From Bacteroidetes bacterium HGW-Bacteroidetes-2 (GTDB lineage Bacteria; Bacteroidota; Bacteroidia; Flavobacteriales; Flavobacteriaceae), in contig PHDJ01000001.1 of NCBI GenBank assembly GCA_002842575.1, positions 124,001-188,000 of the forward strand: DNA of 64,000 bases, read 5' to 3'. Position 1 is the stretch's first letter. Each line of letters starts with the position of its first letter. The notes below the pieces were generated by a model. It saw nothing but the letters and a program-made list of their open reading frames with translations. It made no database searches and was not told where the DNA came from. Made by a program: the position numbers and the translations under genes. Shown one piece after another: positions 37,694-46,158 of this stretch.

Positions 37694-39820
37694 ATGGAGC
37701 AACTCCTCCACTTTATTACCCAAAGCACCCAACTGGAGGCAAACAGTATTAAAAATACCGTTCAGTTATTAAATGAAGACTGTACCATACCTTTTATAGC
37801 GCGCTACCGTAAAGAGCACACGGGCAATCTGGATGAAGTTCAGATTGGAGATATAGTAACTTTAAAAGCTCATTTTGAAGCACTTGAAAAAAGAAAAAAA
37901 GCCATTGTAAAAGTGTTGGAAGAACAAGATGTTTTAACTCCTGAACTACTGTTAAGTATTCATAACACTTCAAACCTCATCTCGCTTGAAGACCTCTACT
38001 TACCTTTCAAAAAAAGCAGAAAAACCAAAGCTGAAACCGCAAGACAAAATGGATTAGAACCCTTGGCAAAAATCATTATGGCACAAAACGCAACCGATAT
38101 AAAATCGATTGCACAAAAATATATTCTAGGTAAAATTACTACCGAAAATGAAGCATTAGAAGGTGCACAGCACATCATTGCCGAATGGATTAACGAGCGC
38201 GTCGATATCCGAAATGCCATAAGAAATTGGTTAGAAAAAGATGCTATCCTCACCACAAAAGCCATAAAAAACAAAACCGAAGGTGAAAAAGCTCAAAAAT
38301 ACCGCGATTATTTTAAGTGGAAAGAAACTTTAAAACACTGCCCTTCACATCGTTTTCTTGCTATTTTAAGAGCAGAAACCGAAGGATTTATACAAGTAAA
38401 AATAGAAATTGATGAGGAAAAAGCACTTTTAAATATAGAAAGACGCCTTATAAAATCGCAGAATAATTGCAGCACTCATATAAAACTCGCCCTAAAAGAC
38501 GCTTACAAACGCCTTCTTTTTCCTGCATTGTCAACAGAGCGCTTGAATGCCGCAAAAGAATCTGCAAACGAAGCCGCTATCACTGTTTTTGCTAATAATC
38601 TTAAACAGCTTTTACTAGGAGCTCCCTTAGGCGAAAAACGAATTATGGCTATAGACCCCGGTTTTAGAACTGGTTGCAAAGTGGTGTGCCTTGATGCTCA
38701 GGGAAACCTTAAACACAATGAAACCATCTATCCGCATGCACCTCAAAACGATGAAAAAGGGGCTATGAAGAAAATAAATTCGCTGGCAGATGCCTATAAA
38801 ATAGAAGCCATTGCTATAGGTAACGGTACCGCTTCTCGCGAAACAGAACGCCTTATTAAAAAAATCCAGTTTAAAAACAACATGCAAGTGTTTGTAGTGA
38901 GCGAAGCTGGTGCTTCTATTTATTCGGCATCAAAAATTGCTCGCAAAGAATTTTCTAATTATGATATTACGGTAAGAGGAGCAGTTTCTATTGGCAGACG
39001 CCTAGCAGACCCACTCTCAGAACTTGTTAAAATTGAACCTAAATCTATTGGCGTTGGGCAATACCAACACGATGTAGATCCAGCTAAACTTCAAATTTCA
39101 TTAGATCGCGTAGTTGAAAATTGCGTGAACTCAGTAGGTGTAAATATCAATACCGCTAGCAGCTCGTTACTTTCTTACGTATCTGGAATAGGATCCAAAC
39201 TTGCTGAAAATATTCTTACATATCGTAAAGAAAACGGTGCTTTCACCACGCGGGAAGATATTAAAAAAGTGGCCAGATTGGGCGGAAAAGCTTTTGAACA
39301 AAGTGCAGGTTTTTTACGCATCAAAAACGGTCAAAACCCATTGGATAATTCAGCCGTGCATCCCGAAAGTTATGCTTTGGTTAACCAAATGGCAAAAGAC
39401 AAAAACATGGATGTATCTGTATTAATAGGCAATACCGAGGTTTTAAAAAGCATTGCTTTGGAAAAATATATTACCCAACAGGTGGGTCTTCTTACATTAA
39501 AAGACATTATCAAAGAGCTTGAAAAACCAGGTCTTGACACACGACAACAAGCGAAAGTTTTTAGTTTTAACCAAAATATTAAAAAAATTACCGACTTGCA
39601 AACAGGCCAACTACTTCCTGGAATTGTCAATAACATCACTAACTTTGGCTGTTTTGTGGATATTGGCATTAAAGAAAGTGGGTTGATACATATATCCCAT
39701 TTATCTGATGGTTTTGTGAATGATGTGAGTATGATTGTGAGTATGCACCAACAAATTATAGTTAAAGTACTTGAAGTGGATATAGAACGGAAAAGGATTC
39801 AGTTAAAATTATACACTTAA
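37694..39820 (+). CDS. tex: Tex-family RNA-binding transcriptional accessory protein
   Basis: 708 residues, the normal Tex length. Tex binds nucleic acid and affects transcription and stress tolerance; its precise function is not settled. The N-terminal Tex domain includes CTIPFIARYRKEHTG. A YqgF/RNase H-like domain has MAIDPGFRTGCKVV. Helix-hairpin-helix repeats follow (NINTASSSLLSYVSGIGSKL, GAFTTREDIKKVARLG). A C-terminal S1 RNA-binding domain is PGIVNNITNFGCFVDIGIKE and GLIHISHLSDGFV. The histone-deacetylase-like gene starts 2 bp later. The 146 bp before it have no clear promoter, but 37559-37607 has short repeats. Confidence 0.96.
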   Translation: MEQLLHFITQSTQLEANSIKNTVQLLNEDCTIPFIARYRKEHTGNLDEVQIGDIVTLKAHFEALEKRKKAIVKVLEEQDVLTPELLLSIHNTSNLISLEDLYLPFKKSRKTKAETARQNGLEPLAKIIMAQNATDIKSIAQKYILGKITTENEALEGAQHIIAEWINERVDIRNAIRNWLEKDAILTTKAIKNKTEGEKAQKYRDYFKWKETLKHCPSHRFLAILRAETEGFIQVKIEIDEEKALLNIERRLIKSQNNCSTHIKLALKDAYKRLLFPALSTERLNAAKESANEAAITVFANNLKQLLLGAPLGEKRIMAIDPGFRTGCKVVCLDAQGNLKHNETIYPHAPQNDEKGAMKKINSLADAYKIEAIAIGNGTASRETERLIKKIQFKNNMQVFVVSEAGASIYSASKIARKEFSNYDITVRGAVSIGRRLADPLSELVKIEPKSIGVGQYQHDVDPAKLQISLDRVVENCVNSVGVNINTASSSLLSYVSGIGSKLAENILTYRKENGAFTTREDIKKVARLGGKAFEQSAGFLRIKNGQNPLDNSAVHPESYALVNQMAKDKNMDVSVLIGNTEVLKSIALEKYITQQVGLLTLKDIIKELEKPGLDTRQQAKVFSFNQNIKKITDLQTGQLLPGIVNNITNFGCFVDIGIKESGLIHISHLSDGFVNDVSMIVSMHQQIIVKVLEVDIERKRIQLKLYT

Positions 39821-39822
39821 AA

Positions 39823-40728
39823 ATGTTGAAAATAGCTTACCATCCTATATACATACTCCCACTTCCTGATGGGCATCGATTTCCAATGCTAAAATATGAG
39901 TTGCTGCCGCAGCAATTATTAAATGAAGGGAGCTGCATTGCCGAAAATTTTTTTGAACCCAGAATACCTCAAGAAAAAGATATCCTTGCCGTACACACCC
40001 AAGCTTATATCGATGACCTCAACAAGCTCACATTGGATAAACGCGAAGCACGAAAAATTGGGTTTCCCTTATCGGAAACTTTAGTAAAACGGGAAGGCAT
40101 ACTTGTGCAAGGCACTATTATGGCAAGTGAATTTGCACTAAAACACGGTATAGCAATGAATATTGCTGGTGGTACTCACCATGCCTTTTCAAATCACGGT
40201 GAGGCATTTTGTTTGTTCAACGACCAAGCAATAGGAGCTAGGTATTTGCAAAATAACCATTTAGCAAAGAAAATACTTATTGTAGATCTGGACGTTCACC
40301 AAGGAAACGGGACCGCAGAAATTTTTAAAAACGACTCAACTGTATTTACTTTTTCTATGCACGGCGAAAGCAACTACCCTTTTCAAAAAGGTAAATCAGA
40401 TTTGGACATTGCCATGCCTAACGAAACAAAAGACGAAAAATACTTAAGCATTTTAAAAGAAACTCTTCCACAACTTGTTGCAGAACAAAAACCTGATTTC
40501 ATCTATTATCTAAGTGGCGTGGATATATTAGAAAGTGATAAACTGGGCAAACTGAGTTGCACCGTTTCTGGCTGCAAAGAACGCGACCGCTTTGTTTTAC
40601 AGACGTGCAAGGACAACCATATTCCTGTAATGTGCAGTATGGGAGGAGGATATTCATTAGACATAAAAGTTATAATTGAGGCGCATACCAACACTTTTAG
40701 ATTGGCACAAGAAATTTATTTTTGGTAA
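39823..40728 (+). CDS. Histone deacetylase-family hydrolase (acetoin utilisation/APAH type)
   Basis: 301 residues of the arginase/deacetylase fold. Zinc-site motifs are NIAGGTHHAFSNHGEAF (His-His), IVDLDVHQGNGTAEIF (Asp and His ligands) and YYLSGVDILESDKLGKL (Asp), followed by MCSMGGGYS. These are complete, so an active zinc deacetylase is expected. Bacterial members remove acetyl groups from polyamines, acetoin-related proteins or lysines; the substrate is unknown. It is 2 bp after tex, so the two are coexpressed. Confidence 0.9.
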   Translation: MLKIAYHPIYILPLPDGHRFPMLKYELLPQQLLNEGSCIAENFFEPRIPQEKDILAVHTQAYIDDLNKLTLDKREARKIGFPLSETLVKREGILVQGTIMASEFALKHGIAMNIAGGTHHAFSNHGEAFCLFNDQAIGARYLQNNHLAKKILIVDLDVHQGNGTAEIFKNDSTVFTFSMHGESNYPFQKGKSDLDIAMPNETKDEKYLSILKETLPQLVAEQKPDFIYYLSGVDILESDKLGKLSCTVSGCKERDRFVLQTCKDNHIPVMCSMGGGYSLDIKVIIEAHTNTFRLAQEIYFW

Positions 40729-40901
40729 AATGCCATATAACTTCGGGCAAAAAAGCTTTAAAATAATTTTAAAAAAAACTACTCGTCCCTAACAAAATGG
40801 CTATTGGAGTATGAATTTTCAATAACCCTTTAAAAACTTGTACTTTATATCTGTTAGGAATTGTTTGATGTTACCACTAATAGGCAATAAGTAAATTTTA
40901 A

Positions 40902-40970
40902 AACCTTTAATATTTTTTAAAACAATTCATCTGAAATCGTTGCTATTCAATACATTTATATTAAAAGGTT
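40902..40970. repeat. Imperfect inverted repeat upstream of the peroxiredoxin-like operon
   Basis: AACCTTTAATAT at 40902-40913 is repeated in reverse orientation as ATATTAAAAGGTT at 40958-40970, with one extra A and a 44-nt loop. The rest of the 289-bp region 40729-41017 is AT-rich non-coding DNA without recognisable genes. It could hold an operator, but chance is possible at this AT content. Confidence 0.35.
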
Positions 40971-41017
40971 AAAAATGTAATTTACTACAAATAAATATTC
41001 TCCTTAAATAGAGCACA

Positions 41018-41605
41018 ATGAAAAAAAACACAATTAGATCCATAAAAGAAGCTAAAGGGCTAAAGGTTGGAGATTATGTTAAAAATTTTAATGCAAAAGA
41101 CATTTACGAGGATAAATATAATTTAAGCAATGCTCTTAAAAATGGTCCTTTGGTTATCATCTTTATACGAGGTCAATGGTGTCCTTTTTGCAATAAACAC
41201 CTAAAACAAATACAAGAAAGTTTGTATTTACTTTATGCATATGGAGCAAGTGTGGTTATTGTTTCTCCAGAAAAATCAGAGTTTATAAAGAAAACCATTC
41301 AAAAAACAGGAGCAGAATTTACAATCCTTTATGACGAAGATTATAAAATAGCAGACACCTTTGATGTTACTTTTCGACCAGATAAAATGTCTTTATTTAT
41401 GTACAATAAATTTCTAGGAGCAAAATTAAAGGAGTCGCATTCTGACGATAGCGAAAGACTGCCTATTCCAGCAACATTTATACTAGATATTGATGGTAAA
41501 ATTGTATGGCGCCAATTGGACTCAAACCATAAAAATCGTTCTAAAATAGAGGATATATTAAATAATATTCCTAAACAATCTAATTTTTCATTACATACTG
41601 TTTGA
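41018..41605 (+). CDS. Peroxiredoxin-like (AhpC/TSA, thioredoxin-fold) protein
   Basis: 195 residues. The thioredoxin fold with FIRGQWCPFCNKHLKQI gives a CxxC pair at the place of a peroxiredoxin active site (residues about 57-60). It is followed by GASVVIVSPEKSEFIKKT, FTILYDEDYKIADTFDV and a strand LPIPATFILDIDGKIVWR typical of AhpC/TSA proteins. There is no signal peptide, so it is cytoplasmic. It is first of a tight four-gene set with two membrane proteins and an FMN-binding oxidoreductase. Peroxide reduction or disulfide exchange is likely, but the partner is unknown. Confidence 0.85.
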   Translation: MKKNTIRSIKEAKGLKVGDYVKNFNAKDIYEDKYNLSNALKNGPLVIIFIRGQWCPFCNKHLKQIQESLYLLYAYGASVVIVSPEKSEFIKKTIQKTGAEFTILYDEDYKIADTFDVTFRPDKMSLFMYNKFLGAKLKESHSDDSERLPIPATFILDIDGKIVWRQLDSNHKNRSKIEDILNNIPKQSNFSLHTV

Positions 41606-41620
41606 TAATTAATAAACAAA

Positions 41621-42154
41621 ATGAAAAACGTATCAAGAGTTACTAAGAATTTTTATATTCCTATATTTATAATAAGGTTAAATGATATGAAGTCGTTTTT
41701 TACAAAAATATACAACAAAATAGTTGCTGTTTTTAAACAAGGATTAGAGCCTATCCAGGTTTTTAAAAGTATTTTAATTGCATTATTATTTACCATAATT
41801 CCTTTACCGGGCACCACCACAATTATATTGACAACGGTAGCCTTAAAAGCAAAGTTGAATTTACCTATAATGATTACATTTAGTTATTTAATCACCCCAT
41901 TACAATATGCGCTATTAATGCCCTTTATTAAGGTAGGTGAAACCGTTTTTTCAACCCAACACACACTGTATTCTGTGCAAGCTATTATGGCTTCTTTTGA
42001 AATGGGATTTTTTAATACCCTTCAAAAACTAACCTTTGAGATAATTTGCGGTATTGCTGGATGGGCAGTAATTACTATTCTTGCTGCTTTTTTATTCTAT
42101 TATATAGGATATTTTCTTTTTTTTAAAAAACAAAAGTTTACCCAAACTAAATGA
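41621..42154 (+). CDS. DUF2062-type membrane protein
   Basis: 177 residues with three predicted membrane helices. The segment GLEPIQVFKSILIALLFTII followed by PLPGTTTIILTTVALKAKLN resembles the conserved DUF2062 core, a small membrane family of unknown function. The ATG at 41621 is used here; an internal ATG at residue 23 (MKSFFTKIY) is an equally possible start and would give a more usual length. It follows the peroxiredoxin-like gene by 15 bp and overlaps the next start by 4 bp (ATGA). Confidence 0.7.
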   Translation: MKNVSRVTKNFYIPIFIIRLNDMKSFFTKIYNKIVAVFKQGLEPIQVFKSILIALLFTIIPLPGTTTIILTTVALKAKLNLPIMITFSYLITPLQYALLMPFIKVGETVFSTQHTLYSVQAIMASFEMGFFNTLQKLTFEIICGIAGWAVITILAAFLFYYIGYFLFFKKQKFTQTK

Positions 42155-42825
42155 AATTAAATACAATAAATATATTAGGCATATTAGGACTAATAGCCTC
42201 AATAATTGTAGGTGTTGGAGAATATTTTTTACATTATTCGCCTCAAATTTTAGAACACAGTGAGCACTTTGCATTTTTTAATTTTGTGCCTCTAGAACAC
42301 TTAAAAACAGGACATTTCTTGTCTGTTATTGGTCTTCCATTCTATTTTGCGGGGTACCTTCATATTTACAAAATGTTACAATCTGGCAATGAAAATTTAG
42401 CAAGAATTACTTTGGGTATTGGTTTTATGGCCTTTGCTGTTGGAGGAATTTGGATTGGCTCTAGAGCATTTATTGGCACAATCGTTCATCTTCAATCTGA
42501 AATATCTCCAAACACATATCAAATAATTCTGAACAATTACAACGAGCTATTAGAAGTATTAGTTAAAGCATTACGCATAATTATCGCTCTATTATCCATA
42601 ACCTTTATTTTAGCTATCTTAAAAGGAGGAACAAAGTATAAAAGATGGATGGCTTTTTTTAATCCTATAACCATTCTTATTGTTTGGGTAATTATTGGAA
42701 GATTATTTCCATCATTTGGAAAACATACTTTACCCATTTTAATGAATGTTACCCATTTTATCTTGTTCAGCATTTCCTTATATCAATATCAAATTTTTTT
42801 AAAAACCAACCCAAAATCTTTATAA
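42151..42825 (+). CDS. Six-helix membrane protein of unknown function
   Basis: 224 residues with about six membrane helices. The first loop after helix 1 has VGVGEYFLHYSPQILEHSEH, an acidic and His-rich stretch. Later come FFNFVPLEHLKTGHFLSVIG and GGIWIGSRAFIG. I do not recognise the family securely; it may belong to DUF6796. Its start overlaps the preceding stop by 4 bp, and the FMN-binding gene begins 4 bp after it, so it is part of a translationally linked unit. Confidence 0.75.
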   Translation: MKLNTINILGILGLIASIIVGVGEYFLHYSPQILEHSEHFAFFNFVPLEHLKTGHFLSVIGLPFYFAGYLHIYKMLQSGNENLARITLGIGFMAFAVGGIWIGSRAFIGTIVHLQSEISPNTYQIILNNYNELLEVLVKALRIIIALLSITFILAILKGGTKYKRWMAFFNPITILIVWVIIGRLFPSFGKHTLPILMNVTHFILFSISLYQYQIFLKTNPKSL

Positions 42826-42829
42826 ATTT

Positions 42830-44344
42830 ATGAAAGTAAGAGAATTTTTTATTATAATTTCAATAGTAATTACTACAAGCATTCTTGGAATATCTTTTTT
42901 TTGGAAACCCATTCTTTGGAGCTTTCTACTTTTTATGCCTATAATTTTAGTTGGTATTTCAGATATTCTACAAAACAAACATACCATTCAAAAAAACTTT
43001 CCGGTTATTGGACACTTCAGATATTGGTTAGAAGCTTTCCGACCAGAAATTCAACAATATTTTGTTGAAACAGACATGGAAGGAACACCTATAAACAGAA
43101 TATTTCGTTCACTGATTTATTCAAGAGCAAAAAACCAGAATGACACGACCCCTTTTGGCACTAAATCAGACGTATATCGTGTTGGTTATGAATGCATGTC
43201 ACACTCCATGTATCCAAAACACCATGAAGAGGTAGAACAACACCCAAGAGTTTTATTTGGCGGAATAGAATGTAAACAGCCTTATAATGCAAGTATTTTA
43301 AACATATCTGCTATGAGTTTTGGTGCTTTGAGTAAAAATGCAGTCATCGCTTTAAGTAAAGGAGCAAAATTAGGTGGATTTGCACACAACACAGGAGAAG
43401 GCGGATTGAGTCCTTATCATATAGAAGGTGGCGGCGATTTAATTTGGCAAGTGGGAACAGGTTATTTTGGATGTAGAACCGTGGAAGGAAGTTTTTGTCC
43501 AGATACTTTTCAAAAAAATGCTTTGCATGAAAATGTAAAAATGATTGAAATTAAACTTTCACAAGGGGCTAAGCCAGGCCATGGAGGCATCTTGCCAGCT
43601 GCTAAAAACACAGAGGAAATTGCAAAAATAAGAGGCGTAAAACCTTTTACTGATGTACTTTCTCCTCCATACCACACCGCGTTTAACAATGCAGAAGGTT
43701 TGATGCATTTTGTAGAACAACTTCGGGACCTTTCTGGAGGAAAACCAGTGGGTTTCAAACTTTGTGTAGGTAGTAGAGAAGAATTTACAGACGTATGTGA
43801 GGCCATGAAAAGCACTAAAATACTACCCGATTTTATAACCGTGGATGGTGGCGAAGGAGGTACAGGAGCTGCTCCAGTAGAGTTTTCAAACTCTATGGGT
43901 TTACCGCTTCGAGAAGGTTTGGCCTTTGTTGTGGATAGCCTGAAAAAATATCATTTTAAAGACGAAATAAAAGTAATTGCTTCTGGTAAAGTTTTTACAG
44001 CCTTTCATATCCTAAGGCTTATGGCACTAGGTGCTGATACTGTAAACAGTGCTCGTGCCATGATGATGGCAATTGGTTGCATTCAGGCATTGCAGTGCAA
44101 TACAAACACTTGTCCGGTAGGTGTTGCAACCCAAGACAAAAGTCTTATGAAAGGTTTAAATATTAATGACAAATATGTGAGAGTTGCTAATTTTCACAGA
44201 AAAACAATTGAAAGTTTTACCGAAATGCTTGCTGCTGCAGGACTAAAAAACCCCTCAGAAATACAAAGAAAACACATCATTCACCGGCTTGGACCTAATA
44301 ACCTTGTAACCTATCAAGACCTTTATTCCAAAACCATAAACTAA
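42830..44344 (+). CDS. FMN-binding glutamate synthase-family oxidoreductase, membrane-anchored
   Basis: 504 residues. One or two N-terminal membrane helices (residues about 5-45) precede a GltB-like FMN/TIM-barrel domain. Seen are ISAMSFGALSKNAVIALSKG, AHNTGEGGLSPYH, IEIKLSQGAKPGHGG, TVDGGEGGTGAAPVEFSN, ARAMMMAIGCIQALQCNTNT and CPVGVATQ. These are the FMN-binding and Fe-S-adjacent segments of the glutamate synthase central domain. The glutaminase domain of true GltB is absent, so ammonia channelling is not expected. Family members are poorly characterised. It is last of the four-gene redox/membrane set. Confidence 0.9.
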   Translation: MKVREFFIIISIVITTSILGISFFWKPILWSFLLFMPIILVGISDILQNKHTIQKNFPVIGHFRYWLEAFRPEIQQYFVETDMEGTPINRIFRSLIYSRAKNQNDTTPFGTKSDVYRVGYECMSHSMYPKHHEEVEQHPRVLFGGIECKQPYNASILNISAMSFGALSKNAVIALSKGAKLGGFAHNTGEGGLSPYHIEGGGDLIWQVGTGYFGCRTVEGSFCPDTFQKNALHENVKMIEIKLSQGAKPGHGGILPAAKNTEEIAKIRGVKPFTDVLSPPYHTAFNNAEGLMHFVEQLRDLSGGKPVGFKLCVGSREEFTDVCEAMKSTKILPDFITVDGGEGGTGAAPVEFSNSMGLPLREGLAFVVDSLKKYHFKDEIKVIASGKVFTAFHILRLMALGADTVNSARAMMMAIGCIQALQCNTNTCPVGVATQDKSLMKGLNINDKYVRVANFHRKTIESFTEMLAAAGLKNPSEIQRKHIIHRLGPNNLVTYQDLYSKTIN

Positions 44345-44428
44345 AGGAAAACAATTTTAAGTATAAAATCATTCCATGTTTTTACCATATTTTTATTTTA
44401 TTTACTCATAAGGTCTTAAATAATTTTC

Positions 44429-44436
44429 TAAATTTG
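44429..44436 (+). promoter_or_regulatory. -7 box TAAATTTG before the FG-GAP protein
   Basis: Exact TAnnTTTG match about 35 bp before the ATG, in the 127-bp gap after the FMN-binding gene. Confidence 0.45.
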
Positions 44437-44471
44437 AATAGTCCTTATTCGGCAACTAAAAATATACTCAA

Positions 44472-46112
44472 ATGATAAAAAAATTACTTAAAATTATAGG
44501 AATTCTTATTGTTCTTATATTCATTGGAATTCTATACTTTTTTTGGAGTGATGCAAACCTCAGTAAATATGACATTTCTATAGAGGATAATCAAATTCCT
44601 GTTTTTACACAAGTTGATTTTGCTTTTACACATCAATACAACTCAAAAAAATCATTACCCATTGCTCCTTCTGCTGTTATTGACATTAATAATGACGGTA
44701 TAGAAGAAGTATTTATGGGAGGTGGTCTAGATCAAGACGACAAAATTTTAGCTTTTCGTGATGGCAAATTTGTAGATATTACTGCAGAAACAAAATACCC
44801 CACAAAAGGCAATTTTACTTCTTCAGGTGTCGCAGTTGCTGATTTTGATAACAACACATTTTTAGATTTGATTGTTGGGCGTGAAGATGGATTGCATATA
44901 TATTTCAATAATAATGGAACTTTTACGCACAAAGCTATCGAAACTCCTATAAACGAAAAATCTACTCCCGCTGGTATTACCCTTGGTGACATTAATAAAG
45001 ATGGGCATTTAGACATCTTCCTATCCACCTATATTAAAAAGGAATTGATGAAGGGTCAAACAAAATTTGAAGACTATTCTTATGGCTCTACTAGTGCTTT
45101 ACTAATCAATGACGGAAATAATAATTTTTCAAACCAAACCCTTTCGGCAGGTTTAGATTACATACACAATACCTTTATGGCAATATTAGTTGACATAGAT
45201 GAGGATAGCAACCTTGACCTCATTGTAGCTCACGATACTGGCGAAGTAAGAACCTACAAAAACAACGGAAACGAAACCTTTTCCATGATTGAAAATCCTT
45301 TGACTAAAAAGTTTGCATACCCTATGGGAATTGCCGCTGGCGACTATAACAATGATGGGTTAATAGATTTTATGTTTTCAAATACTGGAAGTACCTTGCC
45401 TCGTTTTATTTCAAAAGGAGACATTAAGGATGCTTCAAAGTTTAATGAAAAATGGATTTTGTTTAGAAACGATGGCAATTTCAAGTTTACAGATGTTGCT
45501 GAAGAAGCAAAAATTGCTGATTACGAATTTTCTTGGGGAGCCGTTTTTGCAGACATGAATAACGATGGTTTGCAAGACTTATTAGTAGCCGAAAATTACG
45601 TCGATCTTGCACCAAACAAACTTTTTAGATTACCCAGCAGAATGTTGATACAAAAAGAAGATCATACTTTTGTACCTACCGAAAAGAAAAGTGGTGTAGT
45701 AAATCCCAATTACGCCATCACCCCATTGGTAAGTGATTTTAACAACGATGGTTATTTAGATTTTATTTGGACAAACATCAACACCCCTTCTTTAGCTTAT
45801 ATAAACCAAGGAGGAGATAATAATTTTTTAAACATACTACTTCCTAAAAACGCCAAAACCATAGGTGCTAAAATAGAAATTATAACCCCAAACAAAAAAC
45901 TATATGAATGGCTTTTAACAGGCGAAGGCTTAGCAAGTGACCAAACGAATAGTATCCATTTTGGATTGGGCACAGAAACCGAAGTCACCAAAATAACCAT
46001 TACGTTTATTGACGGCAGTAAAAAAACGGTGGATAACCCAGAAATAAACTCCGTGATAAAAATAGACCTTACTGAGGAAAACATCTCTGAATTTTCAGAA
46101 GAAATAAAATGA
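44472..46112 (+). CDS. FG-GAP/VCBS repeat protein with UnbV/ASPIC C-terminal domain (CRTAC1-like)
   Basis: 546 residues with one N-terminal membrane anchor (residues about 5-27). Repeated Asp-rich calcium-loop motifs of FG-GAP propellers are seen: VIDINNDGIEEVFMGGG, VADFDNNTFLDLIVG, LGDINKDGHLDIFLS, VDIDEDSNLDLIVAH, AGDYNNDGLIDFMFS, FADMNNDGLQDLLVA and VSDFNNDGYLDFIW. The last 80 residues are an ASPIC/UnbV domain (GAKIEIITPNKKLYEWLLTG, SIHFGLGTETEVTKITI). The product is probably an exported calcium-binding propeller attached to the membrane. Its partner is unknown. Confidence 0.9.
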   Translation: MIKKLLKIIGILIVLIFIGILYFFWSDANLSKYDISIEDNQIPVFTQVDFAFTHQYNSKKSLPIAPSAVIDINNDGIEEVFMGGGLDQDDKILAFRDGKFVDITAETKYPTKGNFTSSGVAVADFDNNTFLDLIVGREDGLHIYFNNNGTFTHKAIETPINEKSTPAGITLGDINKDGHLDIFLSTYIKKELMKGQTKFEDYSYGSTSALLINDGNNNFSNQTLSAGLDYIHNTFMAILVDIDEDSNLDLIVAHDTGEVRTYKNNGNETFSMIENPLTKKFAYPMGIAAGDYNNDGLIDFMFSNTGSTLPRFISKGDIKDASKFNEKWILFRNDGNFKFTDVAEEAKIADYEFSWGAVFADMNNDGLQDLLVAENYVDLAPNKLFRLPSRMLIQKEDHTFVPTEKKSGVVNPNYAITPLVSDFNNDGYLDFIWTNINTPSLAYINQGGDNNFLNILLPKNAKTIGAKIEIITPNKKLYEWLLTGEGLASDQTNSIHFGLGTETEVTKITITFIDGSKKTVDNPEINSVIKIDLTEENISEFSEEIK

Positions 46113-46158
46113 TTTTTTTAACCTTTTATAAACTGCTAAAATGCATTAAACATTTAAT

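Noticed and set aside
42830-44344. True glutamate synthase large subunit
   Set aside because: Only the FMN/TIM-barrel part is present, with a membrane anchor; glutaminase and structural beta-helix domains are missing.
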